NCBI RefSeq assembly: GCF_900113545.1
Contig: NZ_FOPS01000009.1
Location: 1-64,000, forward strand
Length of the DNA stretch: 64,000 nucleotides
Source: Neisseria elongata subsp. elongata
Lineage (GTDB): Bacteria; Pseudomonadota; Gammaproteobacteria; Burkholderiales; Neisseriaceae
Reading direction: 5' to 3'
Below the pieces are notes generated by a model. The model made no database searches. It was not told where the DNA came from and worked only from the letters and a program-made list of their open reading frames with translations. This document shows positions 44,932 to 53,882 of the stretch, in pieces (position 1 is the stretch's first letter; every line of letters begins with the position of its first letter). A program made the translations under genes and the position numbers.

Positions 44932-46611
44932 TTATTCTTGATCGCCAGACAATTTGGCTTTCAACAAATCACCCAGGCTGGTCGTACCGGCACTGGCTGT
45001 TGATGCGGCATTAACCGAATTCAGTGCATCACGACTTTCTTTGGCGTCTTTCGCTTTAACTGACAGTTTGATGCTGCGGTTTTTGCGGTCTACCGTTACG
45101 ATAACGGCTTCAACGGCATCGCCTTCGTTCAATTTGGTGGTCAGGTCTTCAACGCGGTCTGCGGCAAATTCGGAAGCAGGCAGGTAACCTTCAACTTCGT
45201 CGCCCAGTACAATAACCGCACCTTTGGCTTCAACGGATTTTACAGTACCTTTAACCAAAGAACCTTTGTCGTTCACGCTGATGTAGTTACCGAACGGATC
45301 GCCTTCCAATTGTTTGATACCCAAGGAGATGCGCTCTTTCTCCACATCGATGGCCAAAACGACGGTTTCGACTTCCTCTCCTTTTTTGTATTTGCGGACG
45401 GCTTCTTCGCCCGTTTCGGTCCAAGACAGGTCAGACAGGTGAACCAAACCGTCGATATTGCCTGGCAGGCCGACAAATACGCCGAAGTCGGTAATCGATT
45501 TAACCGCACCTTTGATTTTGTCGCCTTTGTTGTAGTTGGCGTCAAAATCTTCCCACGGATTGGCTTGACATTGTTTCATGCCCAAAGAAATACGGCGGCG
45601 GTCTTCGTCGATTTCCAGAATCATGACTTCTACTTCGTCACCCAATTGAACCACTTTGCTCGGATGTACGTTTTTGTTTGTCCAGTCCATTTCGGAAACG
45701 TGTACCAAACCTTCGATACCTTGTTCGATTTCAACAAACGCACCGTAGTCGGTCAGGTTGGATACTTTGCCGAACAGACGGGTGCCTTGCGGGTAACGGC
45801 GGGCCAAACCGCTCCACGGATCTTCGCCCAGTTGTTTGATGCCCAAAGAAACGCGTTGTTTGTCTTGGTCGAATTTCAAAACTTTGGCTTCAACTTCTTG
45901 ACCCACTTCCAGCACTTCGCTCGGGTGTTTCACACGGCGCCATGCCAAATCGGTGATGTGCAGCAGGCCGTCAATGCCGCCCAAGTCGACAAATGCGCCG
46001 TAGTCGGTAATGTTTTTCACGATACCTTTGACTACAGTACCTTCTTGCAGGTTTTCCAGCAGGGCTTTGCGTTCTTCGCCCAGAGTCGCTTCCAAAACGG
46101 CACGGCGGGAAACAACGACATTGTTGCGTTTTTTGTCCAGTTTGATGACTTTGAATTCGATTTCTTTGCCTTCAAAGTGGGAGGTGTCTTTGATCGGACG
46201 AACGTCCAGCAGCGAACCGGGCAGGAAAGCACGGATGCTGTTGATCATGACGGTCAAGCCGCCTTTTACTTTGCCGTTGATCAGGCCGGACAGGATGTCG
46301 CCGTTTTCCATGGCTTCTTCCAAGGCGATCCAGTCGGCGGCGCGTTTGGCTTTTTCGCGCGACAGTTTGGTTTCGCCGAAACCGTTTTCAACGGATTCGA
46401 TGGTTACGGTAACGAAATCGCCTACTTTAACTTCTACTTCGCCTTGCAGGTTTTTAAATTCGTTGATATCGATCAGGGATTCGGATTTCAAACCTGCATT
46501 GACGATGACGTGTTTGTCGGTAATCGCCACCACTTCGGCGGTGATAACCTCGCCTTGGTTCATTTCCTGTACTGCTGAGTATTCTTCCAACAACTGGGCA
46601 AAATTTTCCAT
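44932..46611 (-). CDS. rpsA: 30S ribosomal protein S1
   Basis: A 559-residue protein with six S1 RNA-binding repeats (for example [60 protein letters not shown]). It delivers mRNA to the ribosome. The ATG at 46611 ([20 protein letters not shown]) is the family start. The frame also runs open to 46698, which overlaps a leader hairpin. Operon cmk-rpsA-ihfB is conserved. The leader contains a terminator-like hairpin (46661-46692). Confidence 0.97.
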   Translation of the reverse strand: MENFAQLLEEYSAVQEMNQGEVITAEVVAITDKHVIVNAGLKSESLIDINEFKNLQGEVEVKVGDFVTVTIESVENGFGETKLSREKAKRAADWIALEEAMENGDILSGLINGKVKGGLTVMINSIRAFLPGSLLDVRPIKDTSHFEGKEIEFKVIKLDKKRNNVVVSRRAVLEATLGEERKALLENLQEGTVVKGIVKNITDYGAFVDLGGIDGLLHITDLAWRRVKHPSEVLEVGQEVEAKVLKFDQDKQRVSLGIKQLGEDPWSGLARRYPQGTRLFGKVSNLTDYGAFVEIEQGIEGLVHVSEMDWTNKNVHPSKVVQLGDEVEVMILEIDEDRRRISLGMKQCQANPWEDFDANYNKGDKIKGAVKSITDFGVFVGLPGNIDGLVHLSDLSWTETGEEAVRKYKKGEEVETVVLAIDVEKERISLGIKQLEGDPFGNYISVNDKGSLVKGTVKSVEAKGAVIVLGDEVEGYLPASEFAADRVEDLTTKLNEGDAVEAVIVTVDRKNRSIKLSVKAKDAKESRDALNSVNAASTASAGTTSLGDLLKAKLSGDQE

Positions 46612-46660
46612 ATTTGCTAAATCTTTCTTGCGCTGCCGGGGCACGCGGGGTTTGAGGTTG

Positions 46661-46692
46661 AAAAACACCTGCCCTCCCCAGCCGGACAGGTG
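46661..46692 (-). terminator. Terminator-like hairpin in the rpsA leader
   Basis: On the minus strand, CACCTG-CC and GG-CAGGTG form a stem followed by TTTTT. It lies between the predicted rpsA -10 (46758-46763) and the rpsA start, so it can be the cmk terminator, an attenuator of rpsA, or both. Confidence 0.55.
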
Positions 46693-46757
46693 GTGCAAAC
46701 ATATTTTCAGACGGCCTTCGGGTATACCGTCAGGCCGTGTGAAACACGAAAGCGCGC

Positions 46758-46763
46758 ATTATA
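46758..46763 (-). promoter_or_regulatory. -10 box of the rpsA promoter
   Basis: The minus strand reads TATAAT within TATATATAATGCGCGC, just downstream of the cmk stop. No strong -35. Confidence 0.5.
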
Positions 46764-46765
46764 TA

Positions 46766-47425
46766 TCAGCTTTGTTTTTTTTCATACCAATCAATTACTT
46801 TTTTTACCGCTTCGTCGATACCCATTTCCGAGGTATCCAGCAATTCGGCATCGGGAAGGCGGCGCAGCGGCGCGACCGTGCGGCGGCTGTCGGCTGCGTC
46901 GCGGGCTTCGATATCGGCCAAAATCCTATCAAAAGCGACGCCGCTGCAAGGCAGGCCAAGCTGTTTAGTACGCCGCTGCGCCCTGATTTCCGCAGAGGCG
47001 GTCAGAAACACCTTCAAAACCGCATCGGGAAAGACGACAGAACCCATGTCCCGCCCGTCGGCCACCAATCCTTTGGCCGTCTGAAAATCGCGCTGGCGTT
47101 GCAGCAAGGCCGCACGCACGGCAGGCAGCTGCGCCACGGCGGACGCACCCATGCCGACAGCTTCGCTGCGTATTTCTTGGGAAACGTCCGCACCATCCAG
47201 CAATACTGTCTGTCCGACAAATTCGACCGGCAGCTCCGCCGCCAGCCGTGCCACGCCTTCTTCATCCGTCCATTCCGTCTGTTTTTGCCGCGCATACAGC
47301 GCGGTCAGGCGGTAGAGCGCGCCGGAATCGAGATAGTCCCAGCCCAAAGCCGCCGCCACCCGTGATGCCACCGTTCCTTTTCCCGACGCGCTAGGCCCGT
47401 CTATTGCGATTATTTTTGCCGTCAT
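46766..47425 (-). CDS. cmk: Cytidylate kinase
   Basis: A 219-residue P-loop kinase that phosphorylates CMP and dCMP. IAIDGPSASGKGTVASRVA is the P-loop, DYLDSGALYRLTAL the NMP site, and VADGRDMGSVVFPDAVLKVF follows (most family members have GRDIGTVVFP). ATG 47425 is preferred over 47434 because AAGGA is 10 bases away. The in-frame DUS near 47071 encodes part of RDFQTAKGL. Divergent from aroA. Confidence 0.95.
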   Translation of the reverse strand: MTAKIIAIDGPSASGKGTVASRVAAALGWDYLDSGALYRLTALYARQKQTEWTDEEGVARLAAELPVEFVGQTVLLDGADVSQEIRSEAVGMGASAVAQLPAVRAALLQRQRDFQTAKGLVADGRDMGSVVFPDAVLKVFLTASAEIRAQRRTKQLGLPCSGVAFDRILADIEARDAADSRRTVAPLRRLPDAELLDTSEMGIDEAVKKVIDWYEKKQS

Positions 47426-47475
47426 TGTTTGCATATCCTTGGTTTATTGTCGATTTCTCGTTACCTGATGCGGGA

Positions 47476-47504
47476 TTCCACTGCCACGCCCCGCCTTGTA
47501 TAAT
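47476..47504 (+). promoter_or_regulatory. Promoter of aroA
   Basis: TATAAT at 47499-47504 with a weak TTCCAC 17 bases upstream. Confidence 0.5.
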
Positions 47505-47557
47505 GTTGAGCCAAGCGACTATAACAACTCTTTCCCCTATCTTCCAGTATAAAAATC

Positions 47558-48847
47558 ATGACCGACTCCATCCGCCTAGAACCACGCCGTCTGAAACCTT
47601 CCTCCATCGCCCTGCCCGGCTCGAAAAGCATCAGCAACCGCACCCTGCTGCTGGCCGCCTTGTCCGACAACGGCTGCACGATACGCTCGCTGCTCCAATC
47701 GGACGACACCGACCGTATGCTTGATGCCCTGACTGCCTTGGGCGTGGGCATCGAACCGCTTTCAGACGGCCTGATTCGGATACACGGCTGCGGCGGCCGT
47801 TTCCCGCAACGCGAAGCCGATTTATTCCTCGGCAACGCCGGCACCGCCTTCCGCCCGCTGGCCGCCGCGCTGGCCGTATTGGGCGGCGATTACCGTCTGC
47901 ACGGCGTGGCACGAATGCATGAACGCCCCATCGGCGATTTGGTCGACGCCCTGCGCGTCATCGGCGCAGACATCCGCTACACCGGCAACGAAAACTACCC
48001 GCCGCTACACATCGGCAAACGGCAGGACAACGGCATCCGCAGCGTACCCGTCAAAGGCAACGTTTCCAGCCAGTTTCTGACCGCGCTGCTGATGGCCTTG
48101 CCGCTGACCGGCGAAGCATTTGAAATACAGGTGGAGGGCGAACTGATTTCCAAACCCTATATCGACATCACGCTCAACCTGATGCGCCGATTCGGCGTCA
48201 ATGTGGAAAACGACGGCTATCGGCGTTTCCGGCTGCCCGCCGCCCGCTACATCGCCCCCGAAACGGTCCATGTCGAAGGCGACGCGTCCAGCGCATCCTA
48301 CTTCCTTGCCGCCGGACTGCTTTCCGCCGTACCGATACGCGTTACCGGCTTAGGAAAAAACGCCATACAGGGCGATGCCGCCTTTGCCCGCGAACTGGAA
48401 AAAATCGGCGCGGCGGTAACATGGGGCGACGACTTCATCGAAGTTTCCCGCGCAGAAGGGCAAACCGTCCTGCCTTTCGATTTGGACGCAAACCACATCC
48501 CAGACGCCGCCATGACACTAGCCGTCGTCGCCCTGGCGGCGGGTGCGCCCTGCACCCTGCGCAACATCGGCTCGTGGCGCGTCAAAGAAACCGACCGCAT
48601 TGCCGCCATGGCCGCTGAATTAAGGAAAGTCGGCGCAACCGTGCGGGAGGAAGCCGAAGCCATACACATCACCCCGCCGGCACGACTCACGCCGAACGCC
48701 GTTATCGACACCTACGACGACCACCGCATGGCGATGTGCTTCTCACTGGTTTCACTGCTGGGCGTGCCCGTTACCATCAACGATCCCCAATGCGTCCGCA
48801 AAACCTTCCCCGATTATTTCGCGGTATTCGAATCGCTGACGGCTTAA
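47558..48847 (+). CDS. aroA: 3-phosphoshikimate 1-carboxyvinyltransferase (EPSP synthase)
   Basis: A 429-residue enzyme that joins shikimate-3-phosphate and PEP in the chorismate pathway, precursor of the aromatic amino acids. [44 protein letters not shown]-like [15 protein letters not shown], and [12 protein letters not shown] are the family blocks. Class I by these motifs. A DUS encodes LSDGLI near residue 69. Usually next to cmk; here divergent from it. A DUS follows at 48856. Confidence 0.97.
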   Translation: MTDSIRLEPRRLKPSSIALPGSKSISNRTLLLAALSDNGCTIRSLLQSDDTDRMLDALTALGVGIEPLSDGLIRIHGCGGRFPQREADLFLGNAGTAFRPLAAALAVLGGDYRLHGVARMHERPIGDLVDALRVIGADIRYTGNENYPPLHIGKRQDNGIRSVPVKGNVSSQFLTALLMALPLTGEAFEIQVEGELISKPYIDITLNLMRRFGVNVENDGYRRFRLPAARYIAPETVHVEGDASSASYFLAAGLLSAVPIRVTGLGKNAIQGDAAFARELEKIGAAVTWGDDFIEVSRAEGQTVLPFDLDANHIPDAAMTLAVVALAAGAPCTLRNIGSWRVKETDRIAAMAAELRKVGATVREEAEAIHITPPARLTPNAVIDTYDDHRMAMCFSLVSLLGVPVTINDPQCVRKTFPDYFAVFESLTA

Positions 48848-48893
48848 AACAAAAAAGGCCGTCTGAAACCGCCAAACACCAAAAAGGAAACGC

Positions 48894-49568
48894 ATGAGCA
48901 TCAAACACTGGCCGGAAGGCGAACGGCCGCGCGAAAAACTGTCGGCCTTGGGCGCGGCGGCCTTGAGCGATGCCGAATTGCTGGCGATTCTGCTGCGCAC
49001 CGGCATCAAAGGCATGAGCGCGGTTGATTTGGCGCGTTACCTTTTAAACGAATTCGGCAGCCTGGGACGGCTGATGAACGCGCCGGAGCGCGAACTGGTG
49101 CGGCATAAAGGCATGGGGCAGGCCAGTTTCACCCAATTTGCCGTGGTGCGCGAAATCGGACGGCGGGTGCTGGCTGAAGAGTTGCAGGAAGGCGCACTGT
49201 TCGACAGCCCCAAGGCGGCCGCCGACTTCCTGCGCCTACACCTGGGGCACGAACGGGTAGAAGTTTCGCTGGTATTGCTGCTCAACCGCCAAAACCGCCT
49301 GATAAACTGCGTGGAACTGTCGCGCGGCACAGTGGCGGAAAACACCGTTTATGTGCGCGAAGTGGTGAAACTGGCACTCGACCATTACGCCGACTCGCTG
49401 ATTGTGGCGCACAACCACCCCGGCGGAGCGGCCGAACCTTCGCCTTCCGACGTCGAATGGACAGGCCGTCTGAAACAAGCCCTGGAACTGGTGGACGTGC
49501 GGCTGCTCGACCATTTCATCGTTACGGCGAGGCAGGCGGTATCGCTCGTAGAACGAGGCCTGCTGTGA
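48894..49568 (+). CDS. radC: RadC-like JAB/MPN-domain protein
   Basis: A 224-residue RadC (DUF2466) protein. An N-terminal helix-hairpin-helix-like part (ERPREKLSALGAAALSDAEL) precedes the JAMM zinc motif IVAHNHPGGAAEPSPSDVEW (HxHP...SxxD). Its biochemical role is not established. Earlier recombination-repair assignment in E. coli is not supported. ATG follows AAAAGGAAACGC. Confidence 0.92.
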   Translation: MSIKHWPEGERPREKLSALGAAALSDAELLAILLRTGIKGMSAVDLARYLLNEFGSLGRLMNAPERELVRHKGMGQASFTQFAVVREIGRRVLAEELQEGALFDSPKAAADFLRLHLGHERVEVSLVLLLNRQNRLINCVELSRGTVAENTVYVREVVKLALDHYADSLIVAHNHPGGAAEPSPSDVEWTGRLKQALELVDVRLLDHFIVTARQAVSLVERGLL

Positions 49569-49597
49569 GGCCGTCTGAAAACAGAACGGGGGATAAA

Positions 49598-49933
49598 ATG
49601 GATGTTTCCGAACAACAAGACGACATCCTCAGCATCAACCAAGTCCAACTGCTGCTGGCCGAAAAACGCACCGCGCTTGCCGTCATGCGGACCGGAATCG
49701 CCGTACTGGCACTGCCGTTGTCGATTTTCAGCGCACTGATCGCCACATCAAAATGGTACAGCCCGGCCGAAGTCTGGCTGCTACTGGCCGTAGTCAGCCT
49801 GATCAACATCGGCCTGATTGTATTTGCTGTTTACCTGATCGCCCGCTCACTCATGCGGATGCACCAATACGACCAATTGATTGCCGACATCAAACACAAT
49901 CATTCCTCACTGCGCAAACTGATCAAATCCTGA
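49598..49933 (+). CDS. Small two-helix membrane protein, DUF202-like
   Basis: A 111-residue protein with two membrane helices (TGIAVLALPLSIFSALIA and EVWLLLAVVSLINIGLIVF) preceded by LLLAEKRTALAVMRTGIAV, reminiscent of the LAxxRTxLAxxRT start of DUF202/YidH proteins. Function unknown. The ATG at 49598 follows GGGGGATAAA. It lies 29 bases after radC and may be co-transcribed. Confidence 0.7.
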   Translation: MDVSEQQDDILSINQVQLLLAEKRTALAVMRTGIAVLALPLSIFSALIATSKWYSPAEVWLLLAVVSLINIGLIVFAVYLIARSLMRMHQYDQLIADIKHNHSSLRKLIKS

Positions 49934-50253
49934 GCGGCAACCATCTAAAGGCCGTCTGAAACACCGGTTTTCACCCATCATTACCGATGGGCATACCCTA
50001 AAAAGCAGCCAATGGAATGTACGCTGCCGTCTGATGCCTTAACATTTGTCGACAGCCACCGGCTCCCCCGTCTTTTCACTCTCAATACCGCAAAAACCTG
50101 CTTGAAAAAGCAGTCGCAAACGCCCCCGACAAACCGAAAAAACACCTTCAGACGGCCCGATTCCGCCCGCAACGGCCAAATCGGCTATAATCCGCCCTTC
50201 TTTTTCAAATCCAGCGTTTCACGCAGCATTGCACACAAATTAAGGAAATCCGG
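49934..50253. other. Gap between the DUF202-like gene and the PqiC-like gene
   Basis: About 320 bases. It holds DUS copies (49952, 50149), a small hairpin CCCATC-ATTACC-GATGGG (49974-49991) and the promoter at 50186. No gene seen. Confidence 0.55.
50186..50191 (+). promoter_or_regulatory. -10 box of the PqiC-like gene
   Basis: TATAAT 63 bases before the ATG at 50254. No clear -35. Confidence 0.45.
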
Positions 50254-50781
50254 ATGAAAAAACTGCTTCTGCCGCTGGCGGCCGCCTTCCTGCTTGCCGC
50301 CTGCGCCACACCGCAAACCCACTATTTCACCCTGCCCGACAGCACCTTCCAAATGCCCGAACACACGCGCGGCAAAACCGAAACCGCCCTGCGCGTCGTT
50401 CCGGCCGAACCGCTGAACAGGGGCGGGCTGGCATACCGCTCGGACGCTTTCCGGCTCGACTACGCCCGCAACCACCTGTGGGCGCAACCGCTGGATCAGG
50501 CCGCCGCCGCGCGGTTTGCCAACGAATTCAACCGTATGGATACCGGCCGTTACTTCGTTCCCGCCCATCAAAGCAAAGCCGCACAATCGGCAACCATCTA
50601 CCTCGAAGCCTTCCAAGGCAGCTACTTGGGCAGCACGCTGGTTGAAGGCTACATCCGTTCCGATTCCGGCAGCCGCCGATTCCGCGCGGAAACCCCGCAG
50701 CACGGCGACGGTTACGAAGCCATGCTGGAATCGCTGTCGCAAGGCGTCAGCGCGGCCGCGGCACAAATTTACGGCCGTTAA
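50254..50781 (+). CDS. PqiC/YmbA-like lipoprotein (ABC-transport auxiliary)
   Basis: A 175-residue lipoprotein with signal MKKLLLPLAAAFLLAAC and the mature start ATPQTHYFTLPD, characteristic of the ABC-type transport auxiliary lipoprotein family. PqiC partners PqiAB in lipid transport across the envelope. No pqiA/pqiB lies next to it. Segments ALRVVPAEPLNRGGLAYRSD and ARFANEF are typical. Single gene followed by an outward DUS pair. Confidence 0.85.
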   Translation: MKKLLLPLAAAFLLAACATPQTHYFTLPDSTFQMPEHTRGKTETALRVVPAEPLNRGGLAYRSDAFRLDYARNHLWAQPLDQAAAARFANEFNRMDTGRYFVPAHQSKAAQSATIYLEAFQGSYLGSTLVEGYIRSDSGSRRFRAETPQHGDGYEAMLESLSQGVSAAAAQIYGR

Positions 50782-50798
50782 ATCCACCCGAAACCTTT

Positions 50799-50837
50799 CA
50801 GACGGCCTCCAAACTCCGATGAGGCCGTCTGAAAAAA
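50799..50837. terminator. DUS-pair hairpin after the PqiC-like gene
   Basis: TTTCAGACGGCCTCC and GAGGCCGTCTGAAAAAA, arms in outward order. Confidence 0.5.
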
Positions 50838-50883
50838 ACGGCTTACCCCAAACACACCGCATCCCCGATTATCGAAATCCGAA

Positions 50884-51213
50884 ATGTCCGATACTGCCAA
50901 ATCTCCCCTTCCCTTCCGCTGGCTGCTGGTCTGCCTTCTGCCGCTCCTGACCGCCGTCTACTTCCACTTTTTCCCGGCCGTGCCCGGCAGCTCCAGCTTC
51001 CTGATCAACGGCATCATATTGGCCTGCGAATGCGCTTTCCTGTTCAAATACGTCCTGTTCGCCCTGGTTACCCACCATTTGAAAGGCGAATTCGCATACA
51101 GGCGGCAAACCGCCCTCCTCTTTCTGCCGCTGATATTGCTTGTCGTCTACATCTTCTATTATTTCGGTTTTTTAACACAAAGGATATTGACAACGGCTAA
51201 CAAACTGTTTTAA
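50884..51213 (+). CDS. Small polytopic membrane protein of unknown function
   Basis: A 109-residue hydrophobic protein with three membrane segments (WLLVCLLPLLTAVYFHFF, LINGIILACECAFLFKYVLF and LLFLPLILLVVYIFYYFGF). No family recognised. The -35 of the aromatic leader promoter lies inside its last codons. Start ATG 50884. Confidence 0.65.
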   Translation: MSDTAKSPLPFRWLLVCLLPLLTAVYFHFFPAVPGSSSFLINGIILACECAFLFKYVLFALVTHHLKGEFAYRRQTALLFLPLILLVVYIFYYFGFLTQRILTTANKLF

Positions 51214-51214
51214 A
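51187..51214 (+). promoter_or_regulatory. Promoter of the aromatic leader
   Basis: A perfect TTGACA at 51187-51192 and TTTAAA at 51209-51214 are 16 bases apart. Transcription would begin near 51221, about 30 bases before the leader ATG. Confidence 0.55.
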
Positions 51215-51252
51215 GTCCGCCCCATTCTTTAAACGTTTTAACGAGAAACATC

Positions 51253-51324
51253 ATGCAAATTCGCTCTGTTGCTTATTTTTATTGGTATCGCACCAAGGTG
51301 CGGTATCTTTTTGCGTCTGCGTAA
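51253..51324 (+). CDS. Leader peptide rich in aromatic codons (putative attenuator)
   Basis: A 23-codon ORF, MQIRSVAYFYWYRTKVRYLF followed by ASA and TAA. Seven of 23 residues are Tyr, Phe or Trp, with YFYWY in a row, the layout of attenuator leaders for aromatic amino-acid operons. Bases 51262-51279 (CGCTCTGTTGCTTATTTT) can pair with 51323-51339, and a palindrome GCACCAAGGTGC lies at the centre. A G+C-rich terminator follows at 51341. Ribosome stalling at these codons would be expected to change the fold. No Shine-Dalgarno stronger than GAG is visible. The downstream genes are of unknown function. Confidence 0.6.
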   Translation: MQIRSVAYFYWYRTKVRYLFASA

Positions 51325-51340
51325 AATAGAGCAACAGCGA

Positions 51341-51382
51341 AAAAGCCGCCCGTCCAAACCGAACAGGCGGCTTTATTGTTTT
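51341..51382 (+). terminator. Terminator of the aromatic leader
   Basis: AAAGCCGCC and GGCGGCTTT with a 15-base loop and TTATTGTTTTT after the stem. It starts 17 bases after the leader stop. Confidence 0.75.
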
Positions 51383-51457
51383 TCCCTTACCCGATACAGG
51401 CCGCCGAAACCACCGCTTACCGGCAACAGCGGAACCGAACAGATTCAGGAGCCTGCC

Positions 51458-51967
51458 ATGCAAAACGCACAATCTTTGCAACACAACGCCGATATCGAAA
51501 CACTTAACCGATGCTGCCTCGTTGTAGACGGCAACGGTCACCGTCCCGACTTAATCGACGACAGCCTGCCGGAAAATTTCGGCGCGTTGGCCGCCGAGGC
51601 GATGCTGCCGCAAATCCGCACCACCGCCCTGATGATTGCCGCCTCGCGCCACGATTTCAGCCGTCCCAGCCCGAGCGTGTTCACCGATGAGGCCGACTGG
51701 TTTGCCGCCCGGATTTTGGTTTTGCAGGCGCGCGTCTTCCACCTCGACATCAGCCTGCGCTTCATGCTCGAAACCGCCAACCGCCGCGCAGCCGACTTTG
51801 CCGCCGCCCGCAACCTGCCCTTCATTCCGGCAAAAATCCGCATGAGCCTGCACACCCGCCGCCCAAACAACCTCCTGATGATGGATTGCGCGCTGCCCCT
51901 GCATCAGGAAGACCTCGGCCTGATTGAAAACAGCCGCCGCCTGGCCGCCAAACTGCCGCAACTGTAA
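51458..51967 (+). CDS. Hypothetical protein downstream of the aromatic leader
   Basis: A 169-residue soluble protein with no recognised motif. ATG 51458 follows AGGAG. It begins MQNAQSLQHNADIETLNRCC and contains LQARVFHLDISLRFMLETAN, suggesting a mainly helical protein with a possible coiled segment. Its position, 75 bases after a leader terminator, makes it the likely target of aromatic attenuation. Chorismate-related function is only a guess from this context. Confidence 0.65.
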   Translation: MQNAQSLQHNADIETLNRCCLVVDGNGHRPDLIDDSLPENFGALAAEAMLPQIRTTALMIAASRHDFSRPSPSVFTDEADWFAARILVLQARVFHLDISLRFMLETANRRAADFAAARNLPFIPAKIRMSLHTRRPNNLLMMDCALPLHQEDLGLIENSRRLAAKLPQL

Positions 51968-51983
51968 AGCCCCATAGCCCGCC

Positions 51984-52334
51984 ATGCCGTTTCGCGATAT
52001 GATGCAGGCTTTTTTCAAAAGTCCGGTTATGCGTACACTTATCGAACAAAAAATCAGCAACGGCGACTACGCCCGCATGATAGAAACACACCGCCAACCG
52101 TTCAGCGGGCCGGAAAACGAGCTGCTGGAAGAAATCCTGCAACGCTTCGAATTCGACGTGGTGCAGCAGCAGGCACTGGCACAGACCGTGATGCAGCAGG
52201 CGCGTTTCGACCCCAACGCCCTGCACATCGAAGAATTTGAAGACGAAGACGTAACAGGCATCTGCCCGCACTGTCTGAACCCGCCGGTTCCCCCGCTGCG
52301 CGATTACCTGATGTGGCGCGAACGGCAGATGTGA
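51984..52334 (+). CDS. Hypothetical protein with a CPHC motif
   Basis: A 116-residue acidic protein. The C-terminal segment GICPHCLNPPVPPLRDYLMW carries a CxxC pair (CPHC) typical of thiol-disulfide or metal sites. No membrane helix. It starts 17 bases after the previous gene and is probably co-transcribed. No family recognised. Confidence 0.65.
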   Translation: MPFRDMMQAFFKSPVMRTLIEQKISNGDYARMIETHRQPFSGPENELLEEILQRFEFDVVQQQALAQTVMQQARFDPNALHIEEFEDEDVTGICPHCLNPPVPPLRDYLMWRERQM

Positions 52335-52376
52335 TTGCGGCCGTCTGAAACCGTTTTCCCGACCGTTTATCACACC

Positions 52377-52433
52377 AAAAGGCCGTCTGAAAAAGCAAGC
52401 CGCTGATTGCAGCTTGCTTTTTCAGACGGCCTC
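52377..52433. terminator. DUS-pair terminator
   Basis: AAAAGGCCGTCTGAAAAAGC and GCTTTTTCAGACGGCCTC also extend into AAGCAAGC/GCTTGCTT. Confidence 0.75.
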
Positions 52434-52539
52434 CCTATTGGCGGAACCGGCCGAAAACTGTAACGCCGTTATGTCCCGTTGGACGGTTTCCCGCACAGGG
52501 CGGAATACCGCGCCGCCCTGCATCGCGATGATCTTTCCA

Positions 52540-53679
52540 TCACCGTTCTATTTTTGACAATGCTTCGGCAAAACTTTGCACCGTCCGTTCGATGTTTTGC
52601 AGCTTGTCCAAACCGAACAGGCCCAAACGGAAGGTTTGGAAATCGGCACGCTCGCCGCATTGCAGCGGCACGCCGGAAGCAACCTGCATCCCATGCGCGA
52701 TAAAGGCGCGGCCGCTTTGGATTTCGGGATTATCGGTATAGGCGACCACGACGCCGGGTGCTTCAAATCCTGCCGCCGCCACACTCGGGAAACCCCGTTC
52801 GGCCAGCAGACCGCGTATTTTGCCGCCCAACTCGCGCTGTGCTTCGGCCAATTTGTCAAAACCAATGCCTTCGGCTTCGCGCATCATGTCGTGCAGGCGC
52901 AGCAGGCCGTCGGTCGGCATCGTGGCATGGTAGGCATGGCCGCCGTTTTCAAATGCCTCCATGATTTGCAGCCATTTTTTCAGGTCGAGGGCAAAACTGT
53001 CGGACTGGGTTTCCTACGCTTTTCGATAAGCCGTTCCGTTCAGCATGACCAAGCCGCCGCAGGGCGTTCCGCTCCAGCCTTTCTGCGGTGCGGAAAGCAG
53101 GATGTCGATGCCGAGTTTTTCCATATCGAGCCAGATGCAGCCTGATGCGATGCAGTCCACCACCAACAGGCCGCCGACGGCGTGGACGGCTTCGGCCAGC
53201 TTGGCGATGTAACCGTCGGGCAGCATGATGCCGGAGGCAGTTTCAACATGCGGGGCGAACACGATGTCGGGACGGAAGGCGGCAATTTCGGCACATACTT
53301 CTTCTATCGGCGCCGGCGAAAACGGGGCTTGGAAGCGGTCTTCCTGCCGTGCGGCCAGCACTTTGGTTTCCGATGCGATGCCGCCCTGTTCGAGGATTTG
53401 CGACCAGCGGTAGCTGAAAAAGCCGTTGCGCACAATCAGGCATTTTTTGCCGCGTGCGAACTGGCGTGCGACCGCCTCCATGCCGGCCGTCCCGGTGCCG
53501 GGAACGACGGCGGTATGCTGTGCGCGGTAAACTTTTTTCAAAGTGGCGGAGATGTAACGCAAGGCCGTCTGAAATTTTTGCGACATGTGGTTCAGCGAGC
53601 GGTCGGTATAAACCACGGAATATTCGAGCAGGCCGTCGGCATCGATTTCGGGACGGGGGAGCGGGGATATTGTTTGCAT
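52540..53679 (-). pseudogene. Class V aminotransferase (serine-pyruvate/alanine-glyoxylate type) with an amber stop
   Basis: A 379-codon frame. The N-terminal part shows VVPGTGTAGMEAVARQFA and FAPHVETASGIMLPDGYIA. VDCIASGCIWLDMEKLGIDI and LSAPQKGWSGTPCGGL carry the PLP-binding Lys. A TAG at 53014-53016 follows TAYRKA, but the next residues (ETQSDSFALDLKKWLQIMEA) continue in the same frame to a normal C-terminus at 52540. One nonsense change therefore splits it. The 221-residue product lacks the C-terminal domain. ATG 53679 follows AAGGAAGAAATC. Second amber-split gene in the window. Confidence 0.85.
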
Positions 53680-53761
53680 GATTTCTTCCTTTGGTGTCGT
53701 TGGGATTTTTATGTGCGCCGCGTACGGCGGGAAACTTCAAACCGATGCGGCGTTACCCACC

Positions 53762-53779
53762 TCATTCCGATTTAAAGCC
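53762..53779. repeat. Solitary Correia-type terminal repeat
   Basis: AATCCACTATAAC matches the end of the CREEs at 23353 and 34338, but no partner end or core lies within 200 bases. It is a remnant. Confidence 0.5.
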
Positions 53780-53809
53780 AATCCACTATAACATGCGCTT
53801 GGGGATGTT

Positions 53810-53857
53810 AAAAGGCCGTCTGAAAATACGCGGCGGTATTTTTCAGACGGCCTTTTA
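53810..53857. terminator. DUS-pair terminator
   Basis: AAAAGGCCGTCTGAAAATAC and GTATTTTTCAGACGGCCTTTT. Confidence 0.7.
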
Positions 53858-53882
53858 GACGGAGGCAATCGGGCCGGAGGCC

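Noticed and set aside
45310-46578. Long plus-strand ORFs of 422-451 codons opposite rpsA
   Set aside because: Antisense shadows of the biased codon use of rpsA. The repeated Phe-rich text mirrors the S1 repeats.
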